This document shows positions 36,993 through 49,100 of a stretch of 64,000 bases of DNA, one piece after another. Each line of letters begins with the position of its first letter. Position 1 is the first letter of the stretch. This DNA is from Dillenia suffruticosa (Eukaryota > Streptophyta > Magnoliopsida > Dilleniales > Dilleniaceae), in the NCBI GenBank assembly GCA_033439265.1, contig JAVTVX010000019.1:19184039-19248038 (forward strand), read 5' to 3'. The position numbers and the translations under genes were made by a program. The notes under the pieces are model-generated. The model saw only the letters and a program-made list of their open reading frames with translations, was not told where the DNA came from and searched no databases.

Positions 36993-38746
36993 ATCACAAA
37001 TCCTTTTTTTTTTTTCTTTAACTATTTTACCATTGAATTAACGGAACAGGAGAGCAACCCCAACCTGCTATAATATGTTCATTTTGATTCACAATTTAAA
37101 ATGCGTATTCTGAATTTTATGTACAAACATATGCATACAAATATAGATGTACGCACCTGTGTTAATAGTGACCAGGTGGGAACTCTGCCTTGCCAAGAAA
37201 TTTACCTTAACCTTAATATTAGCAGAATTTTGATGCTGTGGACACAAAAATTTGGACAGTCAGGTATTAATTCAGAATTGACCATTAGGAGAAGTTTTAG
37301 TTCAGGTCGAATTTTGGCTTGTCAGCACGTGGGAGAAAATAGAGTAAATAAAGATTAGGGGGTGCTGTTGGGAGGCTCTTGATTGATTGTTTTTTTTTTA
37401 AGGGATGTCTCGCGATTGGTTGACAACTGATAAAATTCCAACAGATAATCTAAAAATTAAAAAAAATATTGCAAAGTAATTTTTTATTTTTAAAATTATG
37501 ATATCAATATCATTTTTAATCTTAAATATAATATTAAGATAAATAACATTAACATCCGTGCTATGGACCTAAATTTTAATTGAGCTTCTTAGAGAATTAC
37601 TGATTCTCAACTAAGGTTGGAACCAAGAACTTTCTAAATCAGACTTTACACATTTCAGGTTCGGCCTATGTAAAATTTTATAGGCTCAAGGCCGAGCCCG
37701 GGTAAGGAAAGTTCGATGAATCAAAGGTCAAGATGGATCCAAAAAATTAAAAAGGGATCGGGCCCAGCTCAAACTTGATTTAAACCCAAAAAACCCCATA
37801 GAGATAGGAGCTGATACAAAGTCAATGGGCGCGTTAGGAAGAGCTCTGTATCTCTTAATTAAGTGTTTCAAGTTCGAGCCTCTTCAAAAACATAAAAAAC
37901 TATTTTGGGAGACAACTCCTCCTATGGAAGCGCGACAGTCAGAGAGTAAAGTTCTGGACAATCCGGGCCAGGGACCCCAAAAAAAAAAAAGATAGGAGAC
38001 TGATTCAGTTCTCCGGTGAAAGATGATGATCTCAAGAGGGCTCTTCGGGTGGTCACCGCCACATATACAACCCTAACTCCAGTATCCGAAGAGAGCCACC
38101 GGAGAGTTCATCTCCGTACTTAAATCCAACGCCAATGGAGCAGCGGCGCCAATGGAGATGGAGGATGAGATGGAGGAGCGAGAGGAGATCGAGCTGCTAC
38201 TAGCCGTCGTACTGTTCTTGAGGTTGTTTACTTGCGCCGATCGAAGAAGAACAGTGGTTTTAATATCTGTAGGGTAACATCCGATCAAAAAAGAATGCGC
38301 CCTCTCTCTCTCTCTCTGATGAAGAAGGGAACGCATGGATTAATAATATCGATTTTCTTGAAATTGTGCATTTTCGGAATCGATTCGTGAACAGACTATA
38401 AGGTTTGGTTTGGTTGTAAAGCAGAAGAAGAAAGTTGATGTAAAGGACGAGAGTCTCTCTCTCTCTCTCTCTCTGTGGAAATGTACATACAACATGGGGA
38501 TGGGAATGGGGATAAAAATGGAAAAAGGAAAAAGGAAAAAGGCAAAAGGTTGGGTATCCATCTGCCAATCCATCCACTCACAAAATGGTGTGAAAATGAT
38601 GAAAAAAAAAAAAAAAAAAAAAAGCTCTCTCTCCCCCCTCTCTGTCTGTCTCAAGGATCAGGGCTTTGGGAAGATTCTGCGTCCAATTCAGCTTCTTGTT
38701 AAACAATTTAAACCGAATATTAGTAAATATTAGTTTAGGGATGGAT
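36993..38746. other. Intergenic, SINE and purine/pyrimidine tracts
   Basis: Outside the SINE I see no supported gene. 38070-38330 is GC-richer with a serine-rich minus-strand frame, and 38450-38640 contains (CT)n/(GA)n, an A-run and 'ggaaaaa' repeats that generate overlapping spurious frames on both strands. Confidence 0.4.
37802..38004 (+). repeat. SINE with target-site duplications
   Basis: The body (about 37816-37989) has a tRNA-like head 'ggcgcgttaggaagagctc', a box B 'aagttcgagcctc', and a terminal poly-A. It is flanked by AGATAGGAGCTGAT (37802-37815) and AGATAGGAGACTGAT (37990-38004), target duplications differing by one inserted base. Related in layout to the SINE-like repeat at 4640. 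Confidence 0.75.
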
Positions 38747-38878
38747 TGTGCACGTTTATTTAGTTGATTTATTTATCATAATATTTAAAAATCAGCAGAG
38801 TAATGTTAGGAGTTAGGTCACTCATGTTTGAATATGTTATGTATTCGGCTCTAGAAAGTTTTCAAGAGTTCTATAACT

Positions 38879-38915
<37 letters not shown>

Positions 38916-38965
38916 CTCTCTCTCTCTGGTACTCTCTCTCTCGTCTGCTTTGTTCTGTCCCTACA
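38747..38965 (+). repeat. Solo copia-type LTR
   Basis: Starts TGTGCACG and ends CTGTCCCTACA. It shares the 'tatcataatattta' block and the 'tttgttctgtcc.taca' end with the 5' LTR at 14500-14767. A long A-run (38884-38912) has expanded inside it. No primer binding site follows and no target duplication was identified. Confidence 0.5.
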
Positions 38966-39323
38966 AAAAGCTCGTTCTTGTTTCTCCGCGAAGGCAAGAC
39001 CCGAAAGCTCACTTAGGGTTTTACACACACACTCTCTCTTTGCCGAACAAGCACGACGAGTAAGTTTTTCTCAGTCCTTCGCCTTCTTAATGTCTGTTTA
39101 TTACTCATCGAACATAATCGACGGAATTGAAAACGGAATATTAGCATTTTGATATTTTTTGTTTTTGATCGCATTGCCTTTATGGGTTCTATTAATTGTG
39201 GAATTTCAGTGATAGAGAATTTTGCATTGTGTTTTCGATTTCAAATTTAGTGTTGTGTATACCATGCATGCAACTTGTCTGATGAAATTCCTGTAATGAA
39301 ATTTTGTTGATTTTGCCCTACAG

Positions 39324-39995
39324 GTTAGAAGAACGTGGGATGCTTACATAAGACCAGGTGGAAGGTGAGAACAGCCCATTCAAATCATATTTAATTTCTG
39401 TTGACCTTTCTTATTTCATGCTTAAGGAAAAGTAGAATTAGGTGAAAAATGCAAGGTATCAAGATTGATTTCAATCTATATTTCATTTAGTTGGAACACA
39501 CATTTTGCATCCTTTCTCCCACCTGTGTTACAACAGGATTGTTTTCAACATGAGCTTTTCAAAACAACTTCCTTAAGTAGCATCTCACCTTAATAATTAA
39601 TACTTGGAGCAGTAATCCGGAATGGCACTGCAATATTGTGTATGTTGACATTAATTTACTGAGAGGTCTTTTACAGTTATGTTGATATGATCTTGTGTAA
39701 TTCTTCAACTGGTCCACTCAAGTTTCGTGGCTTGTCTGCCTGGCACCAGAAAAAGTCCCCTTGCACCTTTCTAATGCAGAAAAGATCAAAGTGGGATCAC
39801 AACTATCGAAGACTGGGTGAGCATGACATTGGTTGCCTTTTGTTGCATACTAGGAGTAATCTGCACTCGCAAATTTTTTGTTGTAAAATTTTTTCAGGTC
39901 CACCTTCTGCATATGTTTGCTTTATCGATTGCCGTGAAACTTGCATTGGTACAAATTCAAGTCCAACAGAGCTACTTAGCCACTCACTATATTAA
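39324..39995 (+). CDS. Unrecognised small multi-exon gene
   Basis: A CT-rich leader (about 38966-39058) ends at an exact GTAAGT donor (39059). Candidate exons then run 39324-39364, 39677-39816 and 39898-39995, all with canonical GT-AG borders and consistent phases, giving one open frame: VRRTWDAYIRPGGS, YVDMILCNSSTGPLKF, RGLSAWHQKKSPCTFLMQKR and so on, ending ELLSHSLY at 39995. The first in-frame Met is at 39687. The third intron (81 bp) is itself open, so a retained form would encode 102 residues from 39687; the spliced form encodes 75. No in-frame ATG precedes the first exon. I do not recognise the family. It could be a captured gene fragment or a transcript starting at the adjacent LTR. 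Confidence 0.35.
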
Positions 39996-40427
39996 ACAGG
40001 TTACTTTAAAGAGATTATTCAGAAAGTGTAAGATAATTTAGAAAGTGTTTTTTCAATTAGAAGGTTTTAATATCATGGATGTGCTTTCTTGTCGGAGTCT
40101 TTGGTAAGTCGTTATCCTGTACACAAGTTATATGAAATGACTAAATCAGAGGTTAATTTTTGATGGCTTAATCCTGCATCTATTTAAATCTCTCTCACAC
40201 TATTATATAATTTGGGTGCAGTTGTATACCTGGGCTGCGAAATTTGGTGAGGCCTAAATGACATACTCACCGGGCTGCAAAATTTGCCACAGGTAAATTG
40301 CCAGGGAGAGGGAAAGAGAGTGCTGCACTCCTAATTGCAGATAGCATCTAGTAGCTTTGGATTTCTTTCCGCAGTTTGCTGGCGTCACTTGAATTGGATG
40401 CATGGATTAATACACCACACTTCCTGT

Positions 40428-40520
40428 CCTTGGAAGAACTTAGATTAGAAGCCTCTTTCTGCTTCTTTTCTATCCTTGGAAGAACTTAGATTAGAAGCCT
40501 CTTTCTGCTTCTTTTCTAAC
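40428..40520 (+). repeat. 46-bp tandem duplication
   Basis: Two nearly identical 46-bp units begin at 40428 and 40474 (ccttggaagaacttagatta...). Confidence 0.9.
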
Positions 40521-41477
40521 TGACCATTGTTAGCATTGGCCTTGAGAAACAATTATCTTGGAGATAAAAGATATATTTCACAATGTATATTACATTCCTG
40601 GAATTAGCATTAGTCTCATGCCTGCTTAATATGCTAACTACATAGAATCTTGTCTGCTTCTTTTCCTTCTTCCCCCCTTTTTCTAGTATTTGAAAGATGC
40701 CCTTTAGATTATATCTCACCGATAATGTGCTGATGCTAACTGGAGAAGTAATGTTTATGAAGACCTTTTGAATTTCAGATTAACGCGGTTAGTTAACTTC
40801 ACCACATTTGTTCATTCTCATAAGATTTTCTGCTTCTTAATCATCATGTTCAATTATGTTGTGCTACCATAGTTGCATTAAGGTTTGCAGCAATTTATCA
40901 CTCCAAAATGCTCAGGATTTCTCAGCTGCTGCAATAAGGGAAACGGAAACCTAATTCAAGCATATAATCTTGGCAGGGAATTCTCTTGGCATCGGAAGCT
41001 GGAGATGCCAGCGGGTTGAACCTAACACTAGGATGCAGGAGTAGAGATGCTATCAGAGATGTTTCTAGTCATGTTCCCTGCAGCAGCAAATTATTCAGAA
41101 CCAGATGAAGAAAGTATACCTTGATTACTCTTCGCATTTTTCAACCGAGCACATTACTTACAATCGGGCTTTCTTTCAGGGTCTATTCTTTTATCCATGA
41201 AGATCATGTTTCATTTAAGATAGCAAGAGCAGAAAAGGAATGTCCTCTGGGTCATATATTGTCATAAGTCTAAGGCCGTTCTGATGGAAAAATTTGCTTG
41301 TCATATGCGTTCAAGCTTGAAACATCCTATGATTACAATTCTGATTAAGCAGGAAATTGGATTTTTTTTCTTTCTCCGGAGTATATCGTACCTTAGAAGC
41401 ACTCAATTCTGGGCAACTAAAATGATATTAGCAATAATTATACAAGTCATTGCTTTAATCTTTCTTATCGACTATGT

Positions 41478-41620
41478 TTAAGCGGATAGTCTAATGATCA
41501 CAATTCCCTCTTAATCCCGTAATCTCGGATTCAAATTTGCATAATCTTTCCTATCATCTCTTAGTTATTGAAATCCGGATCCTGGTTCTCATCTTCTTAC
41601 GGATTTGTGTAAAATAACTT
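41478..41620 (+). repeat. SINE-like head
   Basis: 'gcggatagtctaatgatcac' and 'ctcggattcaaatt' resemble box A and box B of the SINE family seen at 4640 and 37821. The tail is not resolved. Confidence 0.3.
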
Positions 41621-42440
41621 AAATCCGTATTTATGGTAGAAATCTTAAACCAATCACACAATTCTATTTCTCATTTGATTAGGTTTATCTCCACTTTAAC
41701 AATTACCATGCTTTTGTGGCCTTTTCTGAGTATTCAATTTTTAGACTCCAATTTTATGATATTATCAAAAATATACATTTATTTTCTTGGCCAGATCCAA
41801 ATCTGATTTAAAAAAATATAATAAATCCTTAAAAAAAAATTAAATATTAAAACTAATTTCGATAAATCTCCAACTATTTTCTGTCAAATAGCTATGCGAC
41901 CGACTACAATGTCCTAGTTTATGCACTTTAACCGTCCAAAATGTGCTAGGTCAAGGTCCAATTTAGTATCATCACAAATTAAGAATTAATTTTATTTCTG
42001 ACCTAAAGAAGAATTTTGCCCATTTCCTGAAAAGGGTTTGTCTCTCAATCATCAAATAGCAATGGAAGATGAAGAAAATGAAATTATGTAGCCAAGGGTT
42101 CCAGACAGCAACAAAATGAAAACTTTTGAAGCATCCTACGATTCGGCCGATGTGAATCTACGAAGGCAATATGAATATAGTGTTAGAGAGATATCATAAA
42201 AATCAAAACCTCTCTGCTGGGTCCTTCGCATTAATCGAAACAACAATACTAATATCGAAAAATATGAACATGTGTAAATTAATGTGCGAATTTCGGATCC
42301 CCGAATGGGAGGAGAGTTTCCGATTCGGGGATCTGTATTCATTTTCTTATGAGAATAAATCCATGTTCGAAGGCAAACTTGGTAAAAAGCGCATTGTTTA
42401 ATCGCACTTCCACCATAGGTCCTTCGGTATCTTCTGTATG

Positions 42441-42469
42441 AGAAGAGAGAGAGAGAGAGAGAGAGAGAG
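42441..42469. repeat. (GA)n microsatellite
   Basis: An almost uninterrupted AG dinucleotide run. Confidence 0.95.
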
Positions 42470-42589
42470 GATGCTCAGTGAATACGAACCAAAAAAATGA
42501 AATTCATCTTGCTAGATGCAATCGATGATATAACATCAAAGTTGTTGTCGTCATCGCATCAAATACAAAAACAAGGGAAGACCTGTAGA

Positions 42590-42770
42590 ATCTAAATAGA
42601 GAAAGAGGGGGGAGAGAGAGACAGAGGCAGAAACCCTAAAGGCGGAACGAACATGAAGCAGTGAGGATGATCAGACCTTTGCAATAAATAGAGGACCGTC
42701 GCTGCTAGAGTTTACTTCGGGCGCGGCCCATCCATTTTGTCATGAGCCTACCGCACCGACTAACGGGCTC
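42590..42770 (-). promoter_or_regulatory. Housekeeping-type promoter on the minus strand
   Basis: Read on the minus strand the order is ATGGGCC (site II-like element), a GC-rich GCGCCC block, CTATTTATT (TATA-like, about 42684-42692), then a leader with TTTAGGGTTT (telo-box) and a CT-rich tract. Site II, TATA and telo-box in this order are common in promoters of plant ribosomal and housekeeping genes. No coding sequence downstream could be assembled, so it may be orphaned or drive a non-coding RNA. Confidence 0.3.
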
Positions 42771-42898
42771 CCGGACAAGACGTAGTGGACTGGGGCCTCC
42801 CACATCACAAAAATATGTATGACGTCAGCCAAAGCATCTCAGCCAACAAAGAAAACAAAGACAAGGTGCATATTCTCACTTTTTACCGTTCCATTCCA

Positions 42899-42899
<1 letters not shown>

Positions 42900-42940
<41 letters not shown>
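42900..42940. repeat. (CA)n(TA)n microsatellite at the LINE tail
   Basis: About 14 CA units followed by 6 TA units, adjoining the LINE 3' end on the minus strand. Confidence 0.95.
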
Positions 42941-42945
42941 TTTTG

Positions 42946-43925
42946 TACCGGGAAAGAAGGAAAGCACACAAAACACCAGAGCGGAGAAACCTTAGGTGGA
43001 GAGAGAGATTACACCCCTAGTCCTCTCCAAACCCATACAGTCTTCCCACATGAGGCGACGCAGAGACGGAGGAGGGTCGCTTAGCTCATTCAGGCCATCT
43101 GCACTTTGCTGACCCAGCTGAGCCAAATGGTCAGCACACGCATTGGCTTCCCTAAGGACATGCTTGACGACGCTTATGTTCAGAGAATACAGTAACTTTT
43201 TACATTCTTGGAGAATGAAGGAGAGAGGATGATCATGATCCGTTTGCTTGAGAAGAAGGCCAAACAGGACTGCAGAGTCCAACTCTACCTCCAGAGGATT
43301 GAGGCCGTGCCGTTTGGCAAGATGAAGGCCTTCTCTCAGACCCCAGAGCTCAATGAGAAGAACCTCAGACCTACCAATATTGAGAGAGAAACCTGTAATC
43401 CAATCACCATTGCTGTTTCTGATGATGCCTCCTGCACTAGCTTTCCCAGAGGATTGAGTTACTGCACCGTCTGTATTAAGCTTGAAAGGAGCCTGTGTGA
43501 GGAGGATCCCACTGAATCCTTTTAATAGCTGGCCTCTCTCCTACACTGGAAGCCCTCCAAGATCTCAAAGCTTCTTTCGATAAATTGGCTGCATAGAGAG
43601 CCAGCTCCTGTGGGGACTTGCTGTTCTTTTGAAAGACTTGTAAGCATCTTTCCTTCCAAAGAGACCAGGCTGTATGGATGAAGAGGGAATTTGAGTGATT
43701 CTGCTGACAATTCGCTCCCAAATAAAGCCACTTGCACAAGCTACCTGTCCAAAAATCTGCATTCATGGTTCGGCTAGGGAGCACAATCTCCCAAGTCAAT
43801 CTAGCCTTAGTGCAGTCCACATGGAGAACTGATTCAGCCGCAAGTATACAGAGGGGGCAGGAGGCATTGTCAGAGAACTTGCGCCTACATCTTTTCAAAT
43901 TTGTCATGAGCTTTTCGTGACGGGA
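42946..43925 (-). pseudogene. 5'-truncated LINE: zf-RVT and RNase H end
   Basis: The minus strand from 43925 reads a zinc-binding reverse-transcriptase C-terminal domain (SDNASCPLC, AAESVLHV, then a WSLWKERC block). After the linker IQWDPPHTGSF and a one-base frameshift near 43464-43470, it reads an RNase H domain: KLNTDGAV, GGIIRNSNGDW, LIELWGLREGL, EVELDSAV, REANACADHLAQLG. All four RNase H acidic positions are present. The frame stops near 42995 and is followed by 'ttcccggtacaaaaa' and a (TA)n/(TG)n tail, the usual LINE 3' end. Reverse transcriptase core and ORF1 are missing. Confidence 0.8.
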
Positions 43926-46075
43926 TAACTAAAGGAAAACTTTGATTTTTTCAGAACATTTAGCCTTCCAGATCTAATTCCAGTTCTCCTCTTTTTGCCT
44001 GTACTGTTGGTCATGATGGACATCACACATATATATTTACACGAGAGAGTATCGATTTTAACTTACGTCACCACACTTTTTGTGAAAAAAAAAAAAAGAA
44101 AGAAAGAAAAAAGAAGGGGTGCTTACGTGTCTTTTTCAGGTGTTGTCCGCGCTATTAAGAGATCAGAATTCCTTAACAAACCAACATCACCTTAGTTTTC
44201 TCTAAATCATGTAAACAAGTTAGGGGTATTTAACTCAAATCTATTTGGTTTATTTGGATTAATAAAATAAAAATATAGATTTAAGAATAAAAATCTCAAA
44301 ATCAGGGTTTATAAAACTCGAGTAAAAATATAAATTTTATGAAATTCATATTAAAGTTTTTTATTTCGAATCCAATTTTGATTCTCAAATACGAATCAAA
44401 CATCTCCTCAATCTTTATAAGGTTTCTTAACTCCACGAAATATAATGTTTTTGTTACACAAAGCAGAATTTGTTCAACCTAAGATGAGTAATTTATACAA
44501 TTTTTTTTTTTCAAGTTCTTTAGCCATATTTAAACAGCACTATGAGTTTATTTTAATAGCACTCTATGTAATATTGTGCCATTTTGAATAGCATTTTGTA
44601 TGATACAATGCCATTCACCAATAGGATGAAATGCGATTACTATAAAACAAAGTGTAGGCATAATCCTGTATGATACTAGATATGCCAAAGATTTTGATTT
44701 CGAATCGAAATCGAACAAAAACCAGTTCCTTGTAAAAGTAAATTGAGATTGTGAAATTAATTTTGAGATGTTTTTAGAATTGAGATTTTTTTAATCCATT
44801 CATTTGATTCTAATTTCTAATTTTTAGAATCAAAAGCAAAATTGAAATATTAGAAAACCATAGAATCAAAATACCCGACCATGAAAAGCTATGAAAACAT
44901 AAATACTGAAATATATATATATTGCATATAAAATAACAAAAAAAAAATATAAAAAATCAAAACCAAATTAAATTAAAACCAAAACTATTAATTTTAGAAC
45001 TAGAACTTAAACCGTCGTCTTTTGCCTACCGGACTAAAACCGTCTAATTTGACCGGACTAAAACCGTCTAATTTGGATGATTGAATTCAAAATCTTGAAT
45101 ATGTATAAATAGTATCAATTGTTGTAATTGTCAACTATGAATATTGCGATCAATAATTTCAATAAGTAAATTTACTATAACTATAATAAAAACTAAAATT
45201 TTTACTCTCTGTTTAAAACAAAAGAAAAACAAATTTAATTCATTTAAAATTGGGAAGTTTGATTTGATGATCATTAAATTGAGTCTGGATTTGATGGGGT
45301 TCAGCCTCATCAAAACCGATGCCAATCAAAATTAGGGATTTGGCATTGGGATGTTAATCAAATGCATCCTCAATCACGTATGAGGTTGCAGCTTTGGGAT
45401 GATGTTGCCAATGGAGATGGGGATCGGGTTCGTTCAGGGGTGTTGGATTGAAAGGGAAAGAATGACTCCACAATACACAACAATCGGCTTATTTTTTATT
45501 TTTTTGGTATCTTGGATCGGTTACTATCTAATATTTAGAGTTTTATTCTGATTAATTTATATCGATAATTGTAGGGTTTATTTTTAAGGTGGGTCTCCCA
45601 ATATCATTTTTTTCGTATCTTTTTTTATATCCAGAAAAAATCAAACTCCTAATCTGATTAAAAAATGAAAATATCCATTCTACTTATGTCAATTATACGC
45701 ACGTGTATCTTTACATCTCCACCGGTATTGAAGTCCTTTAAAATATTTTCCATATGAATATAAAGAAAAGGAAAAATAATATTAAATAAAAGATGCCCCA
45801 TAAAAAAATAAATATTTTTTTCAACCCTAATAAAAATTATAGTTATTAATTTCTTGTAGTTGCCAGTGGTTTAGGGAGTAAGCTTCTAGTCCAAGCCAAA
45901 CCTGAGTTCACCGAACGACCAAATGCCTAAAATTACGTTTCCTCCCGAATGCCAAAAATTACCTTTCTTTCTCATCGGTCGCACTCGTCGTTATTGCTAC
46001 GCCTTTTCGAAAATCCCAGATCTACCATTAATTCGCAAGGAAACCATTCTCTCTCTCTCTCTCTAAATCTCTGCG
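43926..46075. other. AT-rich upstream region of the golgin gene
   Basis: No gene is supported. 44216-44412 has MITE-like composition ending in '...tacgaatcaaacatctcc', a pattern also seen near 11940-12010 and 45345-45375, but clear terminal repeats were not found. Confidence 0.35.
45500..45690 (-). repeat. SINE-like repeat, minus strand
   Basis: Reverse complement of the body found at 4640-4815: 'tattgggagacccacct', 'gattaatcagaataaaactcta' in the same order. Confidence 0.45.
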
Positions 46076-46076
46076 T

Positions 46077-46090
46077 AATTTATAAAAGAC
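46077..46090 (+). promoter_or_regulatory. TATA-like box before the golgin ATG
   Basis: 'atttataaaagac' lies about 60 bp upstream of the ATG, after a (CT)n tract. It would give a very short leader containing the (GTC/ATC)n trinucleotide run at 46111-46148. Transcription might instead start further upstream in the CT tract. Confidence 0.35.
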
Positions 46091-46148
46091 AAAACCTAAC
46101 GACAATTTCGTCGTCGGCGTCGTCGGCGTCGTCATCATCATCGTCATC

Positions 46149-49100
46149 ATGATGTGGAGTTCAATTGCGAATTTGAAAGAGAACCTCAACCGAATCGCTC
46201 TTGATGTTCACGACGAAGATGATGACGAGCTTGAGATCTACAATTTGACGCCTCCTCCATCGAAAGACGACTCTCCTTCCATCTCTGATCGTCGTTCTTC
46301 TCACCGCTTCGCTCACTCCAAGTCCTCTTCCTTCTCCCAATCTCCCAGAACCAACGGAGTTGATTCTCCCTATGATCGTGAGGTTGGCTCTCTCTCTCAC
46401 TCTCACTTCTCTTTGCATTTTAATTCATGTTGAAGGGAATGGGTTAGGGTATGGATTGATTTTAGGGTTTTGGAGTGGATAGAGTTTTGGTTTTTCTGTG
46501 TTTAGAAGTGTTTGTATCAGAGAATGTTTCTGCACTATGATTAGGCTTTGGCAACTGCATAGTATGCTGATTTATGATGTTTATTGATTGGAAATATGGT
46601 TTTGGGGTAAACATGAGAGAGTAAACCTTGTGGATTCATAAGCTATGAAATTGTAGATTACAAACTTTAGGTATAGGGGTCTGGATGAGTGGTTATTTTT
46701 GTACTTGTATTCATAATTATCTTGATGTTATTCAGAGGTTTATATGGATCATGCTCAGTGTTTCAGAATGCAACGTTGTTATGGTAGTCTTATGTTACAT
46801 GGACCTGACACAGCATGCTATGTGCATGATTGTATATGGCTTAATTTCAGTGGAAATTTAGTCATACTGAGTCTGATGGTATTTTCCAGAGAGTCGTTTC
46901 AGATCTATTCAGAAAGGTTGTTTGTTCCTAAATCAGAATGTTCAACATCTAGTCTTAACTAACATCTTTGAAAAAGTTTCTGCTTCTATGGTGAATGTCT
47001 TAGCCGAAAATATTACTTCCAAATATTGTTGTTTATCATTTTAGTTAAGCAAAATACATGCCAATTTAGAATGGAACAAAAGCATAAAAGGTCAGTTGGA
47101 ATGTTCTACTAATTCATGTAGTTATCCACCTAGTTGTCTATTGATTTGGTTTCGTTGAGATTGAAATCAGAATGTGGAAAGGCTTCTAGTTTTGCAAATT
47201 GTGCCATTTCAAAGTTTGAATTTCGAGTGGATTGGATCATGGGAAATTATGGCTAGATAGGTTTAGCTTATTTTTGGTGGGAGAGAGTGAAAGTAAAACC
47301 AGAGTTATTATAGTTGTTAGGGTTTGAGGAAGGGATTATGCAATGAGATAAGAAAATGTTATTCCCTTGAGAGTGCAGAGTCATCAAAATGGTTGTCTGA
47401 TACGGCAGGATTAAGATGGTGCCTCTTAGCAAGGAGCTAGCAAATGTTGTATGCAAGTTAGGGATTGATATCCCTATTATCACTGCTCTAAAGGTATTTC
47501 ATTACTTTCCTATGCAAATTAGATGCTACAGAGGTATATTAGCATGCTCATTGGGTTTGCTTCTTGCATGATAAACAGCACACTTGGATGAAATCAGAAG
47601 CACTAATAGAAGTGTATTAGAAGGTGCATACAATTGTGTAATTATTTTAAGAAACTCTCAAGTCGTGTTCTGATCTTGTTTATAGCTGTTGTCAAGGTTG
47701 ATTATGGTGTTTTCTTTCCAGAGTTCTTTAAGGGTTTGGTTTCCAAGCCAAAAGCACCAAAATGACTAACAATCAAACTCCTGAACAACTAAGAAGGGGG
47801 AAGAGAAAAACAGAAAATCTGAGTATCCAGTAGTAGGCTTTTGCAAAATTCGCAGTTAAGTTCATGAGTAGGGTGAGCCCAGTTCGGAAAATGGCTAAGC
47901 ATCACTCCTTGGGCTTAGTTACATTATTTTCTCATTTTGAGGCCTACAAAAATGTGAAACTTAATGGATATGGCAATGAAATTGACGCAGCGAAAGGGTT
48001 TAAGGCAGTTAAATCTCAATAATTAGGGTTAAATAAGGTGATTGTGGTTGGAACAATACTAAAGAATTTGGTTTAAGAAACCAAATAAAATTCTGTGTTA
48101 AGAGAGAAAATGATACCTCATAAAGTGACTATTATTGTTCTATTTATACTAGTTAGGAGAAACCTTAATTTTAGGCCGAAACTTTCTAATTATTTAGAAC
48201 TTTCTAATTAGTTAAATAAAAAAATAGAAACTTCCTAAATAGAAATTTAAATGAAGAAGGAAAACTTATAAAAAAAAAAATTGAAAACTTTTGAATTCTT
48301 TGGATGCTCGTGCATCTTCTCCCCTGGTTGGAGAAAACTTATCCTTGAGGTGGGACTCAACTTCATCTTCAAGGTATGGTGGGAACCAGAGTCAATTTCT
48401 TTGATTTGTTCCTTTGTCTCATTGGCATGCCCTAAACACTCGCTTTGAAGATTGGCAATTTCAAAAGCCAAACCCATTTTCAAGAAACTTGTTTCTTCAT
48501 TAATAAAAGACTGGCTGCCATGATTCCTAAAAAGACATGGAATCAACAAGTAAGTCACCAAGTTTGATGACTTGTATCCATTATGTTTGATGTGGTCAGA
48601 AATTTTCATAAACCTTTTAGATCCACCTTCAACCAAAGGGACTCCAAACACATGTTTTGGCCAAACCTATATCATGTTCATTGGATGCAGAATTCAAAAT
48701 ATGATAAGCAACAAGAGCCTTGGCTTGATCACACTGTGGGACCTTTTCCAGCCCACCTTTGTCCTCATCATGGATGTAGTCAAACAGATCATAGATGTAG
48801 GAGTAGAACACCAGTTGATTCACAATTTCTCCTACAAGAAAGAAGAAAGGAGATGATTTTCAAAAGTGATTTCAGCTTAATGCTCTCCCTCGTACTCATC
48901 ATATTTATAAAAAACTGGATCTAACTCTCCATAAAAACTCCACCATTTAGCATGTAGTAACTGCTCTTTCGATCCACATTGTGCCACTCAATTTGCAGGT
49001 TCATGTTCTCAGTTCCCTCGTTAGTCTCAAGATCTTGAATCTTAAGTCGTTTGTAGTTGCCTTCCAACCATTTGGGCCTTCAGGGTTAACGCTTCTACTA

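Larger units (their letters stand above)
40000..42400. other. Intergenic, no supported gene
   Basis: Several short frames on both strands lack motifs or splice support. I see only the duplication and SINE-like head listed separately. Confidence 0.35.

Noticed and set aside
38073-38733. Several overlapping frames rich in Ser, Arg-Glu or Phe
   Set aside because: They arise from (CT)n/(GA)n, A-runs and 'ggaaaaa' repeats and occur on both strands at once.
42136-42401. Overlapping plus and minus frames of about 70 codons
   Set aside because: Neither has motifs or splice support, and mirrored open frames of this length are expected by chance.
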